A stretch of 64,000 nt of DNA from Macrothele yani (Eukaryota > Arthropoda > Arachnida > Araneae > Macrothelidae). This document shows, one piece after another, positions 10,921 through 22,679 of this stretch. The notes under the pieces are model-generated. The model had not been told where the DNA came from and ran no database searches. It saw only the letters and a list, made by a program, of their open reading frames with translations. The stretch is from positions 169,228,709-169,292,708 of the forward strand of contig CM076997.1 in NCBI GenBank assembly GCA_039090855.1. The letters run 5' to 3'. Within the stretch, counting starts at the first letter, position 1, and every line of letters begins with the position of its first letter. Position numbers and translations under genes: made by a program.

Positions 10921-13393
10921 ATGGACTTAAAAAGTCAAATTTTTTGTTGCAATCCTCTGAGTAAAAGTGGACACACAAGGTTTAGAAAGAATCTGAGAAA
11001 AGTACAGCCTTGGATGGTTCAGAAATGTCCAAATATAACATTAGAACAGAAAATATGTAGTCCATGCAGAAAATCTATCTCTGGAATGCCAGGTCCTTCA
11101 TGTATAATTGAAACAGATGCAGAGGCAGAACAACCTCGGTTAAGTGAAGATAATTCAGAAGGAGTGGTGAAGAGTGAGATATGGACTGACAGAGACACAA
11201 CTTTGGATAGTCTGAATGATACGTTACTTTCTCTAGGCGAATCTCCTGTGAAAAAAAAAAAAAGATTAGGTGTTGGACAGTACAGTAAGAAGAAATATCA
11301 GAAAATTCGTGAAGTGATAAAATACTACATAGGTGTTCCAGAATGTGATAATCCTGTGACAGTGTCTGATGAATCGGTCATGATTTCACAGTTGAAAGAA
11401 AAATTTCAAGAAACAGACTCTAGCAGTGTTAAAGTCCAAATACTAACAATATTACCTAGAACCTGGAGTATTCGTAAAATTCAGGAAGAATTTGGTGTAA
11501 CATATTACATGGCACGAAAGTCTAAAAATCTTGTGGAAGAGCAGGATATTTTAGCAACTCCAAATCCTAGACCTGGGAAAACTCTCAGTGACAGCACAGT
11601 TGAAAACGTTATTGCATACTATAATAGTGATGAAGTGAGCCGTTGTTTACCAGGAAAAAAGATTTTGTTACAATGATGGAATCAGGATCAACAGTACAAA
11701 AACAGAAACGTCTTATTCTAGGAAATTTGAAAGAGATATTTCAAGGATTTAAAGACAAGAATCCTAATGTCAAAGTAGGGTTTTCAAAGTTCTGTGGTTT
11801 ACACCCAAAGAATTGTGTGCTGGCTGGTGCAAGTGGAAAACACTGTGTCTGTGTGTGTTGTGCTCATGAAAATGTAAAACTTATGCTAGCAGGGTGCAAA
11901 TTGCAAGACTTAACTCGCAATGATGAATTACCAGTTAGGACATACAAAGATTGCCTTGCAAGAATAACTTGTAACCCTCCTCTTCCAGAATGCTTCTTCT
12001 TCAAGTGTGATTCTTGTCCTGGTATAGCACACTTACTAGAGCAAATAAGTAGCTTATTCACCATGAATGGGATTGATGAAATTGTATATAAATTGTGGAC
12101 TACAACTGATCGCACAACACTTATGACAGTCTGTAACACTGTAGAAGAATTCCTTGAGACCTTTGAATCAAAAGTGAAATTGCTATTGCCACATTCTTTT
12201 ATAGCTATTCAGCAGTCATACTTTCTGTCAAATCTGAAAGAAAACCTTGATGATAATCAGTGTGTTGTGTTGTGCGATTTTGCTGAGAATTATTCCTTCA
12301 TACTGCAGGATGCAGTCCAAGGATACCACTGGAACAATTCCCAAGCTACTATTCACCCTTTCGTCGTGTACTACAAAAGTTCACACACACTTCAGTTGGA
12401 TCATGTTTCTTTTGTTGTCATCTCAGAATGTCTTAAGCATGACACTATCAGTGTTCACCTTTTCCAGAGCCAATTGTTGCAGTTTATATCACCACATTTT
12501 GACAAGAAAGTAGAACACATCTATTACTTCTCAGACGGTGCAGCCTCACAACTTCTCAGACGGTGCAGCCTCACAGTATAAGAACAGGAAGAATTTTGTC
12601 AATCTGTGCCATCATGATGTAGATTTTGGTATCACAGCTGAGTGGCATTTCTTTGCCACCTCACATGGAAAGGGGCCATGTGATGGCGTGGCAGGCACCA
12701 TTAAGAGATTAGCTGCACGTGCCAGCCTTCAGTGTTCATACAATGACCAAATTATGACACCGCAACAACTGTATGATTGGGCTTCCAGAAACATTCCTTC
12801 GTGCCATTTTAAATACAGCACGGACAAGGACTATGAGAACCACAAGGAGTTCCTCGAGATACGTCATGCTAGTGCTCGACCACTTCCTGGTACTCAAAAA
12901 CTTCACTGTGTAATACCAGTAAGCCACACAGCTATTAAAACCAAGATGTATTCAAACTCAACTGAATACAAGGTTGAGTCAGTATTGTTAAATCCAATAG
13001 AACTGGATCTGGAGGATCCAGTTCTATTGGATCCTCCAGATCCAGTTCTATTGGATCCAGTAACATAGGATCCAGTAACATAGCCACAAATATCTGGAGG
13101 ATATTTGTGGCTATGTTATTGTTGAGTATGATAACCAGTGGTGGGTTGGTTGTGTTTTGGATGTGAACATTCATACAGAACAAGTTAAGATAAGTTTTCT
13201 GCACCCACATGGACCTTCAGTGTCTTTCACATACCCACAAAAGCCAGATATATTAGAAGTGGATAAAACAGCCGTCATTACGAATGTTGACCTACGAACA
13301 GCAACAGGTCGGACATATTTTATGGAGAGAAGCGAAATAGAGATGGTCACTAGCAAGATGGCATCACATTCTTTTAGTTTGCAACCTTATTAA
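10921..13393 (+). pseudogene. Sola2-like transposase, inactivated by three lesions
   Basis: The protein starts MDLKSQIFCCNPLSKSGH (10921) with a Cys-rich N-terminal finger (CCNP and CSPCRK). The likely start follows a splice acceptor (TTTTGCAG at 10900) and a GTGAGT donor candidate at 10768, suggesting a 5' UTR intron. The core carries VVLCDFAENYSF (first acidic residue), YYFSDGAASQYKN (second) and HGKGPCDGVAGTIKR. The C-terminus ends with KISFLHPHGPSVSFTYP. There are three breaks: a one-base loss in an A run near 11658, an exact 25-bp tandem duplication at 12525-12574 that shifts frame inside the FSDGAASQ motif, and a hairpin-forming insertion at about 12985-13115. It is therefore dead, but recently so. 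Confidence 0.75.
12985..13115. repeat. Two nested hairpins inserted in the transposase gene
   Basis: The first hairpin has arms ATCCAATAGAACTGGATC and its complement, the second TAACATAGCCACAAATATC and its complement. Both close on the same short TGGAG loop. Partial copies of the first arm (GATCCAGTTCTATTGGATC) recur between them. The pattern looks like replication template switching rather than transposon insertion. Confidence 0.75.
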
Positions 13394-13522
13394 CCAAGCG
13401 GTTCACTTGTATGTGTACACCACTAATATAACCTGTAACACATTGTGAAATTAATACATACATGCATCTGGAAAACAGTTATTGTACATTTGTCCGAACC
13501 TAACCTGGAGGACATATACTCC

Positions 13523-13996
13523 TATTAATCCTACACTGCCTTGCCAGTGCCAGCCTAATATCTGGCACATGGGTAGAAGAATGTTGTAGCAATAAAATAT
13601 ATTTTTTTCGTAATTTTTTAAGATGGCATGTTTTGAGATATTCAAGGTCAAAGGTCACAGTGGATGACCTTGAAACTTTAATCTGTTGTAAGAAGGTCAT
13701 GTATGGTATCTATAGAAAGCTCAATGCTTTAGCTTTGCAGCTGTGTTTGAATTGTCACTGTACTACAATTAGGAAAACAGTTACAGCCATTTATAAGTGT
13801 GCGAGTTTGTCATTTTTTACGAAAATTTTGATTTTTATTATGTGTGCATCTTGGACAATTTTCAAAATAAAAATCTGAAAATTGGCAGAATTACTTACCT
13901 TGTCATATGTGTGCTTCATACCAAATTTCATCAAAATCAGAAATGGTGAGGTCAAAAACTTATTTTTTTTTTTATTGATCTGACGTGGAATGTCCC
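13523..13996 (-). repeat. Right terminal inverted repeat of Sola2-like copy 1
   Basis: Inverted partner of 9905-10378. It differs by scattered substitutions and a T-rich expansion near 13962. Confidence 0.85.
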
Positions 13997-15120
13997 GTTT
14001 ACGGCCTTTTATAATCATACGTCACATACGGTTGGTTACCAGTGAAGCTCTGGACATACTTTTGGAAGAAGACATCCCCACCATAGTAGCGAGGGATTTT
14101 AATAGCAAACACTGCTATTGGTACTGTCCCAGAGCTAATAAAAGTGGTAACAATATTTTCAGATATCTCTTAAATAAAAATATTGATCTGGGGCACCCTC
14201 CGAACCCACCAGAACGGCATTAAGAGGAACTAGTAATGTGCTAGATTTTGCGCTATTCAAAAATAATAGATATTGTTATGAAATCTATACTGCAGCAGCG
14301 CTCTCCTCTGATCATAACCTCGTTTATCTGCAACTTTTTACTGACAAAACTGTAATGGTAGCACCCAAATTGGTCACGAACCTAAAGCAATTTAAAGAAA
14401 AAATTAAGCTAGTACCACCTCCAGAAATCGGAGATTGCAATAGCAAAGAAGAAATTGACAATGCTATTGAAACCTTTAAACCTTGCCATTAAAAAGGTTA
14501 TGGAAGAGTGTCAAACTACTGCCAAATAGAAAAAGAAATCCATACTTTTTACCCAAAGAAATTTTGGATCTTATTAAGGAGAAAAATAGGTACTGCAGTA
14601 AATGGCAAATAACCAGAAATAAAACATTTTATGACCTTTATTACACCCTTAACAGGCAAATCAAAAGAGATATCAGAAAGTTTGAAAATGGTTCATGGGG
14701 ACAATTATTAGAAAAAGCACATATTGACTACTACGAAAATTCAGATAAAAAAAATAAAATGACCCTGTGGAACCTTACTTCAAGTTTGCAAAATAAAAAT
14801 ATCAGATTACTCCCACCCCTTCAGAAAGCAGATGGGGCGGTAGTTAGAACCGATGAAGAAAAAGCGGAAATCTTTGCAAACTCACTCAAAAAACTGTTTA
14901 AATTATATCCCTGACACTGATGTAGCCATTAAAATGCAAAAGGCCCTGGATACTTATTTTAAACATGCGGAGGATGTAGAAAATTCTAGAGTCATCGCCC
15001 AAAGTGCACAACTCTATGAAGAATTTACTAGTTAAAAAAAAACCTGTGTTAACATCCCCAATTAAAAGTAAACAGAAAGGTTCTTTTAAAAAAAATCGGA
15101 GGTCAAGGCATAGGAAACAG

Positions 15121-15300
15121 CAGCCAAAAGCAGTAAATGCTACGGCCTCTCTTACGTCCGATAGACAGCAACCTCAAAGTAAAGGTGCTACAACCTCCAT
15201 TACGTCCGGAAACCAAAAAATTGAAAAAGTCAGACAGCAACTTCAAGTTAAAGGTGCTACGACATCTTTTACGTCTGGAACGCCAGAAACTGAAAAAATA
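15121..15300 (+). repeat. Short tandem repeat in the LINE linker coding for KGATTS-type peptides
   Basis: About 2.5-3 units of roughly 60-66 bases encode related peptides (NATASLTS, KGATTSITSG, KGATTSFTSG), each following a Gln-rich step. It lies between the endonuclease and reverse transcriptase domains. Confidence 0.65.
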
Positions 15301-17065
15301 AGAAAAAACAAGAGACCTTTTAAGGACCAAAAAAAAATTTTGTTCCTCCAGACTTTGAAAAACCACTACCCATCAGTGACAGGAAAGTTTGGTTTCACAT
15401 TAATAATCTTAAAAATAAAAAGGCACCGGGCAAAGATGGCATAAATAATAAAATTATGAAAACATTACCGGAAGAGTATGTGCAAACCCTTACTAAGATA
15501 TACAATTGTGCCATTAAATTAAATTATTTCCCTGATGATTGGAAGACAGCAGAGGTAATATTATTACCCAAGCCAGGTAAAAACCCGGCAATTCCTGAAA
15601 ATCACAGAACGATTTCGTTGCTCCCAACCATGGTAAAAATCTTTGAAAAAATTATACTTGTTACGATGCAACAGTTCTGTGAAGAATACCCAGTTATTCC
15701 ATTTATTCAATGAGGTTTTTGTGACAAACACTCCACAGTGCACCAGCTCTCGAGAGTTACTAAAAAATGTGCAGAAGGAATAATGAATAAGAAGCACACA
15801 GCGGCTATATTCCTGGATTTAGCTAAGGCTTTTGATAAATGTCCACACGAGGCAATTATCTACAAACTAATAGCACATGACTTCCCACCTTGGATTATTC
15901 ATATAATCAAATCTGATCTTGAAAACAGAACTTTTTGTGCAAAAATTAATGGGAAGAAATCTTCAAAAAAAATAATTGAAGCCAGTGTTTCACAAGGCAG
16001 TGTACTTGCTCCTACGCTATACTCTATTTTTACGTCAGATTTTCCAAATTTTAACAAGAATCTGACTACAGCACTTTATGCTGACGACACTGCACTGGCC
16101 TATACTTCCATGAATCAAAATCAAGCAACATTTCTGTTGCAGTACTATGTGGAAAAACTGGAGAATTACTTCCTAGACTGGAAAATAAAAAATAATACTG
16201 ACAAGACACAAGCAATTCTGTTTTCCCGTAAAACATGCAATTACAATCCAGACTTTGAAATTGAATTGTATGGCAAAAAAATACCTTGGGCAAAAGATGT
16301 CAAATATTTAGGCCTCATTATGGATCATAATTTGAGCTGGAACAAGCATATTAAGGAAACCCTGGCTAAAGCACTTAAACTAAGAGGATGTCTCAGACAC
16401 ATAATTAAAAACAAAAGGCTTAGCAAAAAAATAAAACCTTGTTATGGAAAGCATGCTTCAGCCCGGTGATTACCTATGGCTGTCCTATCTGGGGTAACTG
16501 CAGAAAGCAGCAAAAAAATAATATTACCTCGTTTCAAAATAAAACTATTCGTATGATGGTAGGACTCGATGGAAAAACATCCAATAATGCTATCCGTTGT
16601 ATGCTAAATATCATAAATATCAACTCTATACATTATACTGTGTATGATCTAGCACAAAGGTATTACGAGAAAGCCAAGAAACATCCCAATCCTCTTGTCA
16701 GGGAGGCCCTTAATTATGTTGTCAATGATACTGATAAATTTAAAAGACTGAAGGCTATTTTAAATAAAATTCCAGAAAAGAATCCAGTTCACAGTTATAC
16801 TTCCAAAAAAATTAAAAGTAACTGGGACTAAATTGAAGTTGTTCTTCACACATGGGAAGAAAGCAAGAATTGAATATCAGGAGTTTTGGGAGGGGGGGGG
16901 ACTGCCCCTTTAAGGGCCAAGCAAAATGTTGCATAAAAGATTTATCTTTTTTGTACTGAATATCTCTCCCCCTAACTAACAAGGTGTTGTTGGTCTTGTC
17001 TTTTATATTAATTTTTTTTTCTTACGCCTTAGTTCTGACTAAAAAAATAAATAAATAAATAAATA

Positions 17066-17206
17066 AAACAGGACTTAATTTTTTCCGCTGTTGCACACAA
17101 TTGTGCAACACGCAGACAAGTAGCAAAGAAAAAAATGATTGGCCCTTATACTACCGGCTCCCTAAATAAGGAATAAAAACCCTGATTGTGGCTGTTTTTA
17201 TATTTT
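17066..17206. other. Spacer between LINE tail and palindrome
   Basis: Nothing recognised apart from a short inverted motif around TTGCACACAATTGTGCAA. Confidence 0.4.
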
Positions 17207-17990
17207 TGATGGGTTCCATTTCAACTCAGGCAGGGTCGTACCATCATGGCCTCAGATTCCTCAAAAAAATTAAGGGGTGTTCCCTGACTAAAATAAGGAG
17301 ACCCATATTTTTTCTTTCGGCAAGAAAAAATTTTCCCTTCGAGATAGAGGGTTTCAAATCTTGCACCGTCAAACAAGCTCTCTCGAAAACGGTTATTTTT
17401 CCTAACTTCAGCGAGTCATTGCAGCAGAGTTAAAAAAGATATTGTGTTCTTGTATTTTTTTTTACATTGTGTGTATAACATATAATAATATATGGTGCTA
17501 ATATTTGCTACACATCGTATGATTAAAATTTTAAAAAATCGTAAACTTTGTGATTTTTAAAAAAATTGAATTTTTTAATTTTTTTTTTCAACAGGCTTGG
17601 ATGGAGTTCTTTCTATATTCGTTTTTCGTTAAAGACATACAAATGTGCACTTTTATTTGTAATTTTTTGTGTGTCTGTTAAACTGCTAGTTTCCGCGTTT
17701 CGGCAGCGTTAAAAACAGCAGATTTTGAAAAATCTCTACGCGTTTGAATTCGGTTTGAAAGCCTACGATTTCCCGTGTTCTAAAGGCGCCATTTTGGAAA
17801 AATCTCAGGCGCAAAGTACGTACGTACGTATTCTCTTACTCGAATCAAACCGTTAGACATTCTTTGCCCGAATGAATGGAATGAGAGCATTGGGTCAGCT
17901 GGCCCCGGTTGGATACATCCACCTCACCCTTCCCCGAGTGATGACATGCCTATAAAACTGTCGGGGGGGGGGGGGGGGGATAACAAATAC
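17207..17990 (+). repeat. Repeat A of the palindrome (mirror copy at 24130-25026)
   Basis: It contains GGCAGGGTCGTACCATCA, a G homopolymer at 17960-17979 and the block GGCGCCATTTTGGAAAAATC. It is clearly related to repeat B in the same orientation, so each arm carries a direct pair like terminal repeats of a retroelement. The mirror copy ends with a C run near 24136-24150. Confidence 0.75.
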
Positions 17991-18731
17991 ATAAAGAAAA
18001 TTCTTGCTGCTGCACTAACAAAGTTGAGTTGCGAAAGACAGCAGCAGTTGTTTGTTTGTTTGTTTACATATATACTTAAACATTGCATATGAAAAAACTA
18101 TGAAAGAGTAGAAAACTGTTGTGAAATAATTTTAAGAAAAAGAGTGCAGGCACGTGTACTGTAAGTTAATTTTCTATGGCTAAACACCCTCGAGTTTTTC
18201 TGGGAGTTGCTAATTGTAGGCTACTGTCAGAAGAGCAGTTGCTGTTTTGTTATAGTTGCTAAAATTAACTTCTCAGTTTTTCGTAATAGTAAAATATTCG
18301 CTCAGGAGAGTTTTGTCCTCTGCGAACGGGGGAGAAGGTGCAATGCTCTTGACCTCGCTGCTGGGGTGATAGCGCTGGTCGCTACCGAAACTCTGCTTAC
18401 CTCCTCTCCAAAACGTAATGGCAATTGGCTAATCTACTAAATAAATAACAACACATACGCGTGCATGCTTATTCATAAAATGTAAGTTGAGTATATTTCC
18501 TGTTCAATCAGCTGATTTTACAAGTAGAATTCATATACAACTTATGCGCTTATAAAGGTGTAAAGATTTTTATCTATTTAAAACATATTCAAAGATTTCA
18601 ATTTTTTTAAAGAGGGGGTGGTGATTGTGTTCTTAGTGATTTCGACCTGGGCTGCGATAAACCATGCACAGCCCATGTCTTCTGTTCCCTTAGAAGATAA
18701 TCCTCGATCAATGGGAGACCAGCGGAGTTTT

Positions 18732-18732
<1 letters not shown>

Positions 18733-18774
<42 letters not shown>
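18733..18774. repeat. (CA)n microsatellite
   Basis: A run of CA dinucleotides present in the left palindrome arm only; the mirror position near 21625 lacks it. Confidence 0.95.
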
Positions 18775-18776
<2 letters not shown>

Positions 18777-18834
18777 CTCACATGGTGGTGAGGTGTCTCA
18801 AAGCTAGGTAGCTTTCAAAAATGTTTCAACTTAG

Positions 18835-19690
18835 TTGGCTGGTAACAAGAGAGGGATTTCATTTAAACTCTGGCAGGGTCGTACCATCACGGTCTCAGAT
18901 TTCTCTAAAAAAATTAAGGGAGTGTTCCTTGATTAAAATAAGGAGACCTATATCTTTTCTTTCGGCAAGAAAAATTTTTCCCTTTGAGACAGAGGGTTTC
19001 AAATCTTTCACCGTCAAACAAGCTCTCTAAAAAACGGTTATTTTTCCTAACTTCAGCGAGTCATTGCAGCAGAATTGAAAAAGGTATTTTGTTCTGGTAT
19101 TTTTTATTACATTGTGTGTATAACGTATAATAATATTTGATGCTAATATTTTTTACACATCGTATAATTAAAATTTTAAAAAATCGTAAACTTTGATTTT
19201 TTAAAACAATTGAAATTTTTAGGATTTTTTTTTAACTGGTTCAAATGGAGTTTTTTTTTTTTCTATACTCGTTTTTTTTTTTTGTTGTTAAAGACATACA
19301 AATGTGCACTTTATTTGCAATTTTTTATGTGTCTGTGAAACTGCTAGTTTCTGCAGCGTTAAAAACAGCCGATTTTGAAAAATCTCCAACTTTGCCAACG
19401 ATTTTCTCAAAACAGCTCTTTTTTTAAATTCTGAAAATTAAATCCCTGTTTTATTATCAACAGGAGAATATCTGTGTAAATTTTCACGGACTTAAAAACG
19501 CCCGTTTCCGAGTTAGACGCGTTTGAATTTGGTTTGAAAACCTATGATTTCTCCGTGTTCTAAAGGCGCCATTTTGGAAAAATCTAAGGCGCAAAGTACA
19601 TATTCTCTTACTCGAATGAGTGTTGGATCCGTCCACCACACTCTACCCTGGGCGATAACATGCCTAAAAAACGGTCTTGGAAAAAAATAA
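18835..19690 (+). repeat. Repeat B of the palindrome (mirror copy at 20700-21545)
   Basis: It is a diverged direct copy of repeat A, sharing GGCAGGGTCGTACCATCA and GGCGCCATTTTGGAAAAATC. It contains extra sequence (around 19380-19510) that repeat A at 17700-17750 lacks but its mirror A' near 24370-24510 retains, so A has lost it. Confidence 0.75.
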
Positions 19691-19719
19691 CAAATCTATA
19701 TATATAGAGAGAATTGAAT

Positions 19720-20690
19720 GTATGTCAATTTAGAACCATCAAACTTGGTATACTATTTTCATGGTAACCTAACTTAGACTGTAGACGGTTTTGGGAAGGG
19801 GTCAAAAGCCCGGGGTCAAGGGGCCCCACACAAAATTTCCATAAAATCTACAGTTTTCAATTTAGAACCACCAAATTTGGAATACTATAGCATGGTACCC
19901 TAACTTAGATCGCAGACTGTTTTTGGAAGGGGTCCCCACACAAAATTTCCGTAAAATATACTTGTATACTATAGTGCCCTAACTGAGACCGTAGATGGTT
20001 TTTGGAAGGGGGCAGAGCCCTGAGTGGGTGGGAGCCCGGGGTCAAAGAGCCCCACGCAAAAAAATTTCCGTAAAATCTAGTTTTCAATTTAGAATCATCA
20101 AATTTGGTATACTTTTTCTTGGCAACCTAACTTTGACTAGACGGTTTTGGGATGGGGTCGTAGCCCGGAGTCAAGCCCCCACCCCTACAAAATTTTCGTA
20201 AAGTATTTTACAAAGTTAGGGTGCCAAGAAAAGTATACCAAATTTGATGGTTCTTAATTTGAAAACTAGATTTTACGGAAATTTTGCGTGGGGCCCTTTG
20301 ACCCCGGGCTCCCACCCACCCAGGGCTCTGCCCCCCTTCCAAAAACCATCTACGGTCTCAGTTAGGGCACTATAATATACAAGTATATTTTACAGAAATT
20401 TTGTGTGGGGGCCCTTTGACCCAGGGCTCCGACCCCTTCCAAAAACAGTCTGCGGTCTAAGTTAGGGTACCATGCTATAGTATTCCAAATTTGGTGGTTC
20501 TAAATTGAAAACTGTAGATTTTATGGAAGTTTTGTGTGGAGCCCCTTGACCCCGGGCTCCAACCCCTTCCAAAAACCGTCTACGGTCTAAGTTAGGGTAC
20601 TATGAGATAGTATACCAAGTTTGGTGGTTCTAAATTGAAAACTGTAAATTTGTTTAGCAGACATACATTCAATTCTATATATATATATTT
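19720..20690. repeat. Inverted minisatellite at the palindrome centre
   Basis: Units of about 125-133 bases begin CAATTTAGAACCA (19725, 19858, 20085) and include CCCGGGGTCAAGGGGCCCC-type GC-rich cores. About 3.5 units lie on each side of the loop, in opposite orientation. Confidence 0.8.
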
Positions 20691-21830
20691 GTTATTTTTT
20701 TTTCCAAGACCGTTTTTTAGGCATGTTATCGCCCAGGGTAGGGTGAGGTGGACGGATCCAACACTCTCATTCGGATAAAAGAATACGTACTTTTCGGGTA
20801 AAAGAATACGTACTTTGTGCCTGAGATTTTTCCAAAATTGCACCTTTAGAACAAAGAGAAATCGTAGGTTTTCAAACCAAATTCAAACGTGTCTAACTCG
20901 GAAACGGGCGTTTTTAGGTCCGTGAAAATTTACACAGATATTCTCCTGTTGATAATGAAACAGGGATTTAATTTTCAGAATTTTAAAAAAGGGCTCTTTT
21001 GAGAAAATCGTTGGCAAAGTTGGAGATTTTTCAAAATCGGCTGTTTTTAACGCTGCAGAAACTAGCAGTTTCACAGACATAAAAAATTGCAAATAAAGTG
21101 CACCTTTGTATGTCTTTAACAAAAAAACGAGTATAGAAAATAAAAACTCCATTTGAACCAGTTAAAAAAATCCTAAAAATTTCAATTTTTTTTAAAAATC
21201 AAAGTTTACGATTTTTTTAAATTTTAATTATACGATGTGTAAAAAATATTAGCATCAAATATTATTATACCTTATACACACAATGTAATAAAAAATACCA
21301 GAACAAAATATCTTTTTCAATTCTGCTGCAATGACTCGCTAAAGTTAGGAAAAATAACCGGTTTTTTAGAGAGCTTGTTTGATGGTGGAAGATTTGAAAC
21401 CCTCTGTCTCGAAGGGAAACATTTTTCTTGCCGAAAGAAAACATATAGGTCTCCTTATTTTAATCAAGGAACACCCCCTTAATTTTTTTAGAGAAATCTG
21501 AGACCGTGATGGTACGACCCTGCCAGAGTTGAAATGGAATCCCTCTCTTGTTACCAGCCAACTAAGTTGAAACATTTTTGAAAGCTACCTAGCTTTGAGA
21601 CACCTCACCACCACGTGAGAGGGGGTCTCAAAATTCCGCTGGTCTCCCATCAATCCAGGATTATCTTCTAAGGGAACAGAAGCTATGGGCAGTGCATGGT
21701 TTATCGTGGCCCAAGTGGAGATCACTACGAACACATTCTCCCCCCCCCTCTTTAAAAAAATTTAAATCTTTGAATATAATCTAAAGCAACTTATGGGAAT
21801 TTACTAGGAAATTTTTTCATTTATAGCAAA

Positions 21831-21860
21831 TTTTCGGAGAAAACTCTTCTCCTTCTTCAG
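21831..21860 (-). ncRNA. Hammerhead-like core motif (left arm copy)
   Basis: The same CTGAAGA, stem, GAAA arrangement as at 23462-23491, in the opposite orientation and with no change in the core. Confidence 0.4.
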
Positions 21861-22042
21861 GCTCTCTTGTTGTTGTCACTTTTTGCTTGTCACTATCATA
21901 GTTACGGTTTACCTTGACGGTTACGGTTAACCTTGACGGTTTAGGTTATTTTTCAACAAATCTTGCCAGATGTTAGGCAGGGAAAATCCTTTGCAGTCAT
22001 TGATGATGGAATTTTGATTTTTCTCAATCTCTATTCCTTCTT

Positions 22043-22675
22043 TCAGTTTTCTTTTTGGAAATTGCTTTGGAAACTGATTACTTTAAGGGAATTCCAATCC
22101 ATGCTGTGCCCAGTTTCTCTAACATGCCTATCTAATCCAGTCTTGTTGGAGCAATTTTTTATAGCTGCTTTATGCTCAGCTATACGAGTTTCTAGTCTGC
22201 GACCTGTTTCACCTATGTAAGATAGTCCACAACTACAATTTACTTCATAAACTACTCCTTGCATTTTTAAAATATCTTCTTCTCTTTGAACTATTTTAGG
22301 GAAAAAATTTTTAACTTTGTTCTCTAAAATTGGAGCTAGCCTAATATTGTATTTTTTACTAATTCTCTTTAAAGCCTCAAATAAACCTTTGTGATACGAA
22401 ATTTTTCTAGTGAATTTTACTTCTTGCTTTTGTGGGTTCTTCGTACCATTAAAATTCAGAAGCTTCTCAATTTCTTCTTTAGGATAGTTATTTTCTGCAA
22501 GTATGACTTTAAGCTCTTCTTTATGGGCTTCTTTTTTATCTGCAGTAGAAACTATTTTATTAATTTTTTCTAAAAACTGACTTGCTACATTTTTCTTAAT
22601 AGAAACTGGATGATACGAATTGAAATCCAGTAGTCTTTTAGTATTTGGTATAAAAAAGTTGGTATAAAAAACCAA
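22043..22675 (-). pseudogene. Penelope-like element protein, C-terminal part with GIY-YIG nuclease (left arm)
   Basis: A 210-codon open frame without internal stops but without a natural start, because the element is 5'-truncated. The N-terminal half (LDFNSYHPVSIKKNVASQ, then ILAENNYPKEEIEKL) corresponds to the thumb and linker that follow the reverse transcriptase in Penelope-like proteins. The C-terminal half is the GIY-YIG endonuclease: GVVYEVNCSCGLSYIGETGRR, then TRIAEHKA and a GHSMDW segment. The V-Y and Y-I-G strands, the arginine of the ETGRRLETR helix and the zinc-like C-S-C between strands are all present. The nuclease module itself appears intact. It faces away from its twin at 22680-23279. 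Confidence 0.8.
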
Positions 22676-22679
22676 TGAA

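Larger units (their letters stand above)
9905..13996 (+). mobile_element. Sola2-like DNA transposon, copy 1, with 4-bp target duplication GTTT
   Basis: The element begins GAGCAATTCCATGTCAGATC and, read from the other end, GGGACATTCCACGTCAGATC. It is flanked by GTTT on both sides (9901-9904 and 13997-14000). The 4-bp duplication, G-purine-G termini and very long inverted repeats fit the Sola2 group as I recall it. The transposase it carries is related to copies at 29 kb and 37.5 kb here. It sits in the endonuclease of the Jockey LINE, whose frame is restored by removing it. Assignment to Sola2 rather than another superfamily is an inference from the termini and target size. Confidence 0.75.
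9595..16831 (+). pseudogene. Jockey LINE ORF2 (endonuclease and reverse transcriptase), broken
   Basis: The endonuclease starts GLNILIWNAQGIK (about 9613). After the transposon it resumes in frame with LEEDIPTIVARDFNSKH and ends near SSDHNLVYLQL, the S-D-H motif that closes this nuclease fold. The reverse transcriptase shows NHRTISLLPTMVKIFEKI, motif A FLDLAKAFDKC, motif B SQGSVLAPTLY, motif C YADDTAL and the WKIKNNTDKTQAI segment, then a C-terminal region with SPVITYGCPIWG. Frameshifts occur in the linker (14.9-15.45 kb) and near 16.44 kb, and a stop follows PVIPFIQ. It is a typical Jockey protein in order and content, but not functional as written. Confidence 0.8.
7960..17065 (+). mobile_element. 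Jockey-clade LINE, interrupted by a Sola2-like transposon
   Basis: A non-LTR retrotransposon with ORF1 (from about 8112), an apurinic-like endonuclease (from about 9615, resuming at 14001), a reverse transcriptase (15.4-16.5 kb) and a 3' tail of AAAT repeats (17041-17065). The reading runs continuously across the Sola2-like insertion when that element and one GTTT target copy are removed. The 5' boundary is uncertain. Multiple frameshifts and stops show that it is not autonomous. Confidence 0.8.

Noticed and set aside
11864..12139. 91-codon minus-strand frame
   Set aside because: It is the antisense shadow of the Sola2-like transposase.
17188..17433. 81-codon frame repeated at 18821, 21366 and 24801
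   Set aside because: The repetition follows the DNA repeats A and B, the start is at the repeat edge, and the peptide resembles no family. It is a by-product of the palindrome.
18578..18781. Frame coding for a Cys-Val repeat
   Set aside because: It is a translation of the CA microsatellite.
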